Assembly (NCBI GenBank): GCA_937904375.1
Contig: CALDIG010000009.1
Span: forward strand, 1-17,149
Origin: an uncultured Prevotellaceae bacterium
GTDB taxonomy: Bacteria; Bacteroidota; Bacteroidia; Bacteroidales; Muribaculaceae
Direction of reading: 5' to 3'
DNA length: 17,149 nucleotides
The notes under the pieces are model-generated. The model worked only from the letters and a program-made list of their open reading frames with translations, was not told the origin of the DNA and searched no databases. Shown piece by piece: positions 14,332 to 17,149 of this stretch (positions are counted from its first letter, which is position 1; each line of letters opens with the position of its first letter). Position numbers and translations under genes: made by a program.

Positions 14332-15019
14332 CCGCTTCCTCACATACGCTCTACTCATGGTTCTGCTGCTGGTGGGTGGCACAGCTCGTGCGCTCGACTT
14401 CAGCGACCACAACATCAGTGTTGGGGCAAAGGGAGGAATGAGCTTGTCGAGAGTTAATTTCCAGTCGTCGGTGCCGCAGAAGCTGATTGGAGGCGTGGTG
14501 CTCGGTGCAAGCGTGAGGTATATCGAGGAAAACCATTTTGGGCTAATTGGCGAGTTTAACCTAGAGCAGCGAGGCTGGAAGGAAGACTTCAAGCCTCTTG
14601 AGGGATACAGCTTCAGCCGCCGGTTCACCTATCTACAGGTGCCGCTGCTCACCCACATCTTCTTTGGTAGTGACAAGGCACGCTTCTTCTTTAATGCCGG
14701 TCCCGAGATTGGCATTATGATTGGTGACAAGGCTTCGGGAAACTTCGACTACGAGCACGCTGCCGACATTGAAGAGCTGGCGAACTCCTACCGCAAGCTG
14801 GAGCAATATACGCTGCCAGTACACCGCCGCTTTGACTATGGCATCTCGGCAGGCCTAGGCATGGAAGTCAACGTCACTCCCAAGCATGCCATCAACTTAG
14901 AGGGACGATTCTACTATGGACTCAACGATGTGTTCAACAATCACAAGAGTGACCCATTCCAAGGCTCGTCATCAATGTCGATAATGGTTACATTAGGCTA
15001 CAATATCCGCTTGAAGTAA
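14324..15019 (+). CDS. Outer-membrane beta-barrel protein (PorT/OMP_b-brl type)
   Basis: 231 residues. Signal peptide at 1-23 ending in GTARA, then LDFSDHNISVGAKGGMSLSR, the usual opening of PorT-family small barrels (first strand with GAKGG). Alternating hydrophobic strands recur (GLIGEFNLEQRGW, YLQVPLLTHIFFG, ARFFFNAGPEIGIMIG, YGISAGLGMEVN), and the C-terminus MSIMVTLGYNIRLK is a final barrel strand. Length is typical of 8-10-stranded barrels. The ATG lies inside the end of the LysM gene (8-nt overlap, 14324-14331), so the two are one operon. The specific role is unknown: PorT proper serves type IX secretion, but most homologues have no assigned function and no T9SS partner is seen here. 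Confidence 0.87.
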   Translation: MINRFLTYALLMVLLLVGGTARALDFSDHNISVGAKGGMSLSRVNFQSSVPQKLIGGVVLGASVRYIEENHFGLIGEFNLEQRGWKEDFKPLEGYSFSRRFTYLQVPLLTHIFFGSDKARFFFNAGPEIGIMIGDKASGNFDYEHAADIEELANSYRKLEQYTLPVHRRFDYGISAGLGMEVNVTPKHAINLEGRFYYGLNDVFNNHKSDPFQGSSSMSIMVTLGYNIRLK

Positions 15020-15043
15020 TTCAGGTGTGTTGGTTAACTCAAC

Positions 15044-15190
15044 TTTCTAAAGTTCTAAAACTTTATAAACTTGAAGGTTAGAGGTTAGAGTTTAGTGCTT
15101 AGAGAAAAAATTTTTTCAAAATTTTCTATATTTCACACTGATTATCCACTAAACACTAAACTTTGAGCAAGTTAACAACTTTCGAAACTT
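15044..15190. repeat. Dispersed heptamer-bearing element, copy 2
   Basis: 147 nt, the simpler form of the element at 4790-5016, lacking the 66-nt insertion and two heptamers. Left heptamers are GGTTAGA, GGTTAGA, GTTTAGT, GCTTAGA (15076-15103). An A6T6 palindrome (GAAAAAATTTTTTC) and the conserved core follow, then two ACTAAAC units (15148-15161) and a near-perfect hairpin GCAAGTT-AAC-AACTTTC. It is placed 24 nt after the outer-membrane barrel stop and just before the terminator, so it is probably transcribed as a 3' UTR. Confidence 0.9.
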
Positions 15191-15198
15191 GAAATAGT

Positions 15199-15240
15199 TA
15201 AAAGAGGCTGCATCCCTTAGTAGGAATGCAGCCTCTTTTA
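15199..15240. terminator. Strong bidirectional terminator
   Basis: TAAAAGAGGCTGCAT (15199-15213) pairs perfectly with ATGCAGCCTCTTTTA (15226-15240), 15 bp, around a 12-nt loop. A-rich and T-rich flanks are part of the stem, so it can serve both the LysM-barrel operon (+) and the convergent double-psi-barrel gene (-), which ends at 15258. Confidence 0.9.
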
Positions 15241-15257
15241 ATTAATGTGTGAGAGAG

Positions 15258-15641
15258 CTATGTCTTCTTGCGGATTTGAACCTTTATAGGTGCGTGGAAG
15301 TTCATGTTATCGCCTTTAGGCAGAAGAATATCAATGTGGTTTCTCAGTCGTGGAGCCATTTTGTCTTTCACAACCCAAACCCCGTTGAGCTTCTCGTTAG
15401 AGCACTCGATTATTACTTCGTCGCCCATCTTCACACCCAGTTTCTTGAAGAGGTCGTGTGATAGAGCGACCCATTTAATCTCATAGTTTCTTAGCTTGTT
15501 GTTGTCGATTCTCGAGCCGCTGGCAGTAACCCAACCTGCGCCTCCCATGCCAGGGTGATACTTCGTGGCAGTCACAGTCACTTGACCACTTGCATTGATT
15601 GAACAGATTAACAACGCTAATAAAAATAAAACTTTACGCAT
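15258..15641 (-). CDS. Small secreted double-psi beta-barrel (RlpA/3D-like) protein
   Basis: 127 residues with a signal peptide (MRKVLFLLALLICSINASG, cut near 19-20). The mature part of about 107 residues is one compact domain with features of RlpA/expansin/3D double-psi barrels: VTATKYHPGMGGAGWVTASG (22-41), VALSHDLFKKLGVKMGDEV (58-76), and VVKDKMAPRLRNHIDILLP (90-108), in which Asp93 and Asp104 match the two Asp of the RlpA V-x-D-R-G-P...R-x-x-D-L pattern. In RlpA and MltA-type proteins this fold acts on peptidoglycan glycan strands. Whether this small stand-alone form is an enzyme or only binds is unclear. No SPOR domain is present. It has its own promoter, separate from ftsH upstream. Confidence 0.8.
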   Translation of the reverse strand: MRKVLFLLALLICSINASGQVTVTATKYHPGMGGAGWVTASGSRIDNNKLRNYEIKWVALSHDLFKKLGVKMGDEVIIECSNEKLNGVWVVKDKMAPRLRNHIDILLPKGDNMNFHAPIKVQIRKKT

Positions 15642-15681
15642 AAAATATGTTTTGGTTAATAAATGTGCTTCCCGGCTGGCG

Positions 15682-15695
15682 GCTTAAATTTAAGC
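15682..15695. other. Perfect 14-bp palindrome in a leader
   Basis: GCTTAAATTTAAGC is self-complementary. It lies within the predicted leader of the small double-psi-barrel gene, about 20-35 nt after the likely start site, so it may be an operator or an RNA hairpin. No known regulator site is recognised. Confidence 0.35.
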
Positions 15696-15721
15696 AGCTT
15701 TGTATCGCTCAAAAAGCGGTG

Positions 15722-15752
15722 CAAAGTTATGAAGAATTTTTGAAACGGCAAA
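15722..15752 (-). promoter_or_regulatory. Promoter of the double-psi-barrel gene
   Basis: Minus strand: TTTG at 15752-15749, 19-nt spacer, TAACTTTG at 15729-15722, a perfect match to the Bacteroidetes consensus. Predicted leader about 75 nt before the ATG at 15641. Confidence 0.8.
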
Positions 15753-15767
15753 ATGATGAGAAAAGCC

Positions 15768-15825
15768 AAAAGACAAGAAGGAAGTGTAATGGTTTGCATG
15801 AACATCACTTAACCCTCTTGTCTTT
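15768..15825 (-). terminator. Imperfect hairpin after ftsH
   Basis: AAAGACAAGAAGG (15769-15781) pairs with CCCTCTTGTCTTT (15813-15825) with one mismatch. The stem extends inward by AAGTG/CACTT past a 2-nt bulge, leaving a 19-nt loop. It begins 28 nt past the ftsH stop and is followed on the minus strand by a T-rich tract, then the next promoter, so it probably ends ftsH transcription. Confidence 0.6.
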
Positions 15826-15853
15826 AGTCTTCTTTTTGTCTCTCTATTTCTTG

Positions 15854-17149
15854 CTATTCAGAATCTTCAGGTTTGAAGACTGGTGGCATCTCCTCGTTGT
15901 GTTTGGGAGTGTCGTCATCGCCTTGTTCTACTTGTTCTCCGCTCGGTAGAGCCACGCTGGTGTTGTCGCTGTAGGCAGTTTTGTTGTTCTGCTCTTCGAT
16001 AATGTCGTTGCGTGAAGTCCATTTGCGCTTGCCGAAGATGCGCTCCACGTCCTCGGTGTAGATGACTTCTCGCTCTAGGAGCAGGTTGGCGAGTTCGTGA
16101 TGCCCCTCGCTGTACTTGCTCAGCAACTCGCGTGCTCGCTCATATTCCTTGTTGATAATCGCTTGAACCTCTTTGTCAATAGCCTGAGCTCGCTCTTCGC
16201 TGTAGGGTTTAGAGAAGCCGTAGTTCTCGGTACTGTCGTAGTAGGACACATTGGGCATGGTCTCGCCCATACCATAGAATGTCACCATTGCGGTGGCAAT
16301 CTTTGTGGCACGCTCGAGGTCGTTGAGGGCACCTGTGTCGATGACTCCCAGGAACATATCTTCGGCGACACGACCTGCCATGAGTGAGCAAATCTTGTCG
16401 AGCAGGGCCTGGCGTGGAGTGATTTGTCGCTCCTCGGGCATATACCATGCAGCGCCCAATGCTTTGCCTCGCGGCACGATTGTGACTTTGATGAGCGGGT
16501 CGCCATATTGCAGTTGCCAGCTCACTGTGGCGTGCCCCGCCTCATGCACGGCGATTGACTTGCGCTCTTCCTCGGTCATTACCTTCGAAGCTTTCTCTAG
16601 GCCACCGATGATGCGGTCGATGGCATCGTTGAAATCCTGCTTCTGTACCGCCACCTTGTGGTGACGGGCGGCGATGAGTGCGGCTTCGTTGCACACATTG
16701 GCAATGTCGGCTCCCGAGAAGCCCGGCGTCTGCCGAGCCAACAGGTTGAGATCCACGCTGCCGTCGGTCTTCACGCCCCGCAGGTGCACCTGGAAAATCT
16801 CCTTGCGGTCGTTAAGCTCAGGCAGGTCCACATAGATTTGCCTATCGAAACGCCCGGCACGCAGCAGAGCCTTGTCGAGCATATCCACGCGGTTGGTGGC
16901 GGCAAGGATGATGATGCCGCTGTTAGTGCCGAAGCCGTCCATCTCGGTGAGCAGTTGGTTGAGGGTGCTCTCGCGCTCGTCGTTGCTGCCCATCTTGGGG
17001 TTGTTGCCACGTGCCCGCCCCACGGCGTCGATCTCGTCGATAAACACTATGCACGGTGCTTTGTCCTTGGCCTGCTTGAAAAGGTCACGCACGCGCGAAG
17101 CCCCCACACCCACAAACATCTCGACGAAGTCGCTACCCGAAAGCGAGAA
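15854..17149 (-). CDS. ftsH: ATP-dependent zinc metalloprotease FtsH (C-terminal part)
   Basis: Membrane-anchored AAA+ protease that degrades misfolded membrane proteins and short-lived regulators. The window edge cuts the gene: 432 codons are present including the stop, starting inside the AAA domain (SGSDFVEMFVGVGASRVRDL). The N-terminal membrane segments and Walker A are outside. Visible in order are Walker B in CIVFIDEIDAVGR, the second region of homology with arginine fingers in LLRAGRFDRQIYVDLP, the zinc site HEAGH (complement of 16532-16546), and the third-ligand region TGALNDLERATKIATAMV. The C-terminal tail after GKRKWTSRND is about 60 residues, acidic and of low complexity, ending in PPVFKPEDSE; such tails vary among Bacteroidales. 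No frameshift is seen in the visible part. Confidence 0.98.
   Translation of the reverse strand, partial: FSLSGSDFVEMFVGVGASRVRDLFKQAKDKAPCIVFIDEIDAVGRARGNNPKMGSNDERESTLNQLLTEMDGFGTNSGIIILAATNRVDMLDKALLRAGRFDRQIYVDLPELNDRKEIFQVHLRGVKTDGSVDLNLLARQTPGFSGADIANVCNEAALIAARHHKVAVQKQDFNDAIDRIIGGLEKASKVMTEEERKSIAVHEAGHATVSWQLQYGDPLIKVTIVPRGKALGAAWYMPEERQITPRQALLDKICSLMAGRVAEDMFLGVIDTGALNDLERATKIATAMVTFYGMGETMPNVSYYDSTENYGFSKPYSEERAQAIDKEVQAIINKEYERARELLSKYSEGHHELANLLLEREVIYTEDVERIFGKRKWTSRNDIIEEQNNKTAYSDNTSVALPSGEQVEQGDDDTPKHNEEMPPVFKPEDSE

Noticed and set aside
15647..15949. A 100-residue plus-strand frame with hydrophobic C-terminus
   Set aside because: It spans a minus-strand promoter and the hairpin after ftsH, then runs antisense into the conserved ftsH end; no family resemblance and no start signal.

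Overview
The window looks like a chromosomal segment of a gut-type Bacteroidales, most probably Muribaculaceae or a Prevotella relative (inference). The support is: several promoters of the Bacteroidetes -33/-7 type (TTTG, 19-20 nt, TAnnTTTG); an UpxY-type NusG paralogue; a BspA-like leucine-rich-repeat surface protein; an M6 secreted metalloprotease; a PorT-like outer-membrane barrel; a plant-FatA-like acyl-ACP thioesterase; and AT-rich starts without clear Shine-Dalgarno sites. No rRNA, tRNA, CRISPR array, transposase or phage gene is seen.

Layout. 1-130 holds no gene and no recognisable promoter. 131-1569 (+): a secreted protein of unknown function overlaps by 4 nt with an acyl-ACP thioesterase. 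1612-4631 (-): a small GDP-L-fucose cassette reads upxY-like antiterminator, gmd (GDP-mannose 4,6-dehydratase), fcl (GDP-L-fucose synthase). Gmd and Fcl together convert GDP-mannose to GDP-fucose, the donor for fucosylated surface glycans. gmd has a likely promoter of its own. A 16-unit, 8-nt tandem array lies between gmd and fcl. 4632-5038: divergent promoters for the fucose cassette and for dgt (dNTP triphosphohydrolase, 5039-6373, +); the long dgt leader carries a dispersed repeat.

6563-12022 (+): two large secreted proteins, a 1045-residue LRR_5 protein and a 730-residue M6 metalloprotease. They are separated by a strong terminator and share near-identical C-terminal dockerin-type duplicated calcium loops, which suggests a common partner or anchoring route. 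12047-12174: a MITE-like nested inverted repeat. 12364-15019 (+): a LysM x4 plus periplasmic-binding-fold protein overlaps an outer-membrane beta-barrel gene, plausibly an envelope pair linking peptidoglycan and outer membrane. 15044-15240: a second copy of the dispersed repeat, then a strong terminator. 15258-15641 (-): a small secreted double-psi-barrel (RlpA/3D-like) protein with a perfect-consensus promoter. 15854-17149 (-): the C-terminal part of FtsH, cut by the window edge.

The most unusual content is in the spacers. A 147-nt element is present twice (4790-5016 and 15044-15190). It carries inverted heptamer arrays; the copies differ by exactly two heptamers and by one 66-nt palindromic insertion. 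Heptamer arrays of a related or different type also cover the stop codons of gmd and fcl. These could be mobile or slippage-prone repeat families not covered by a gene-level annotation.
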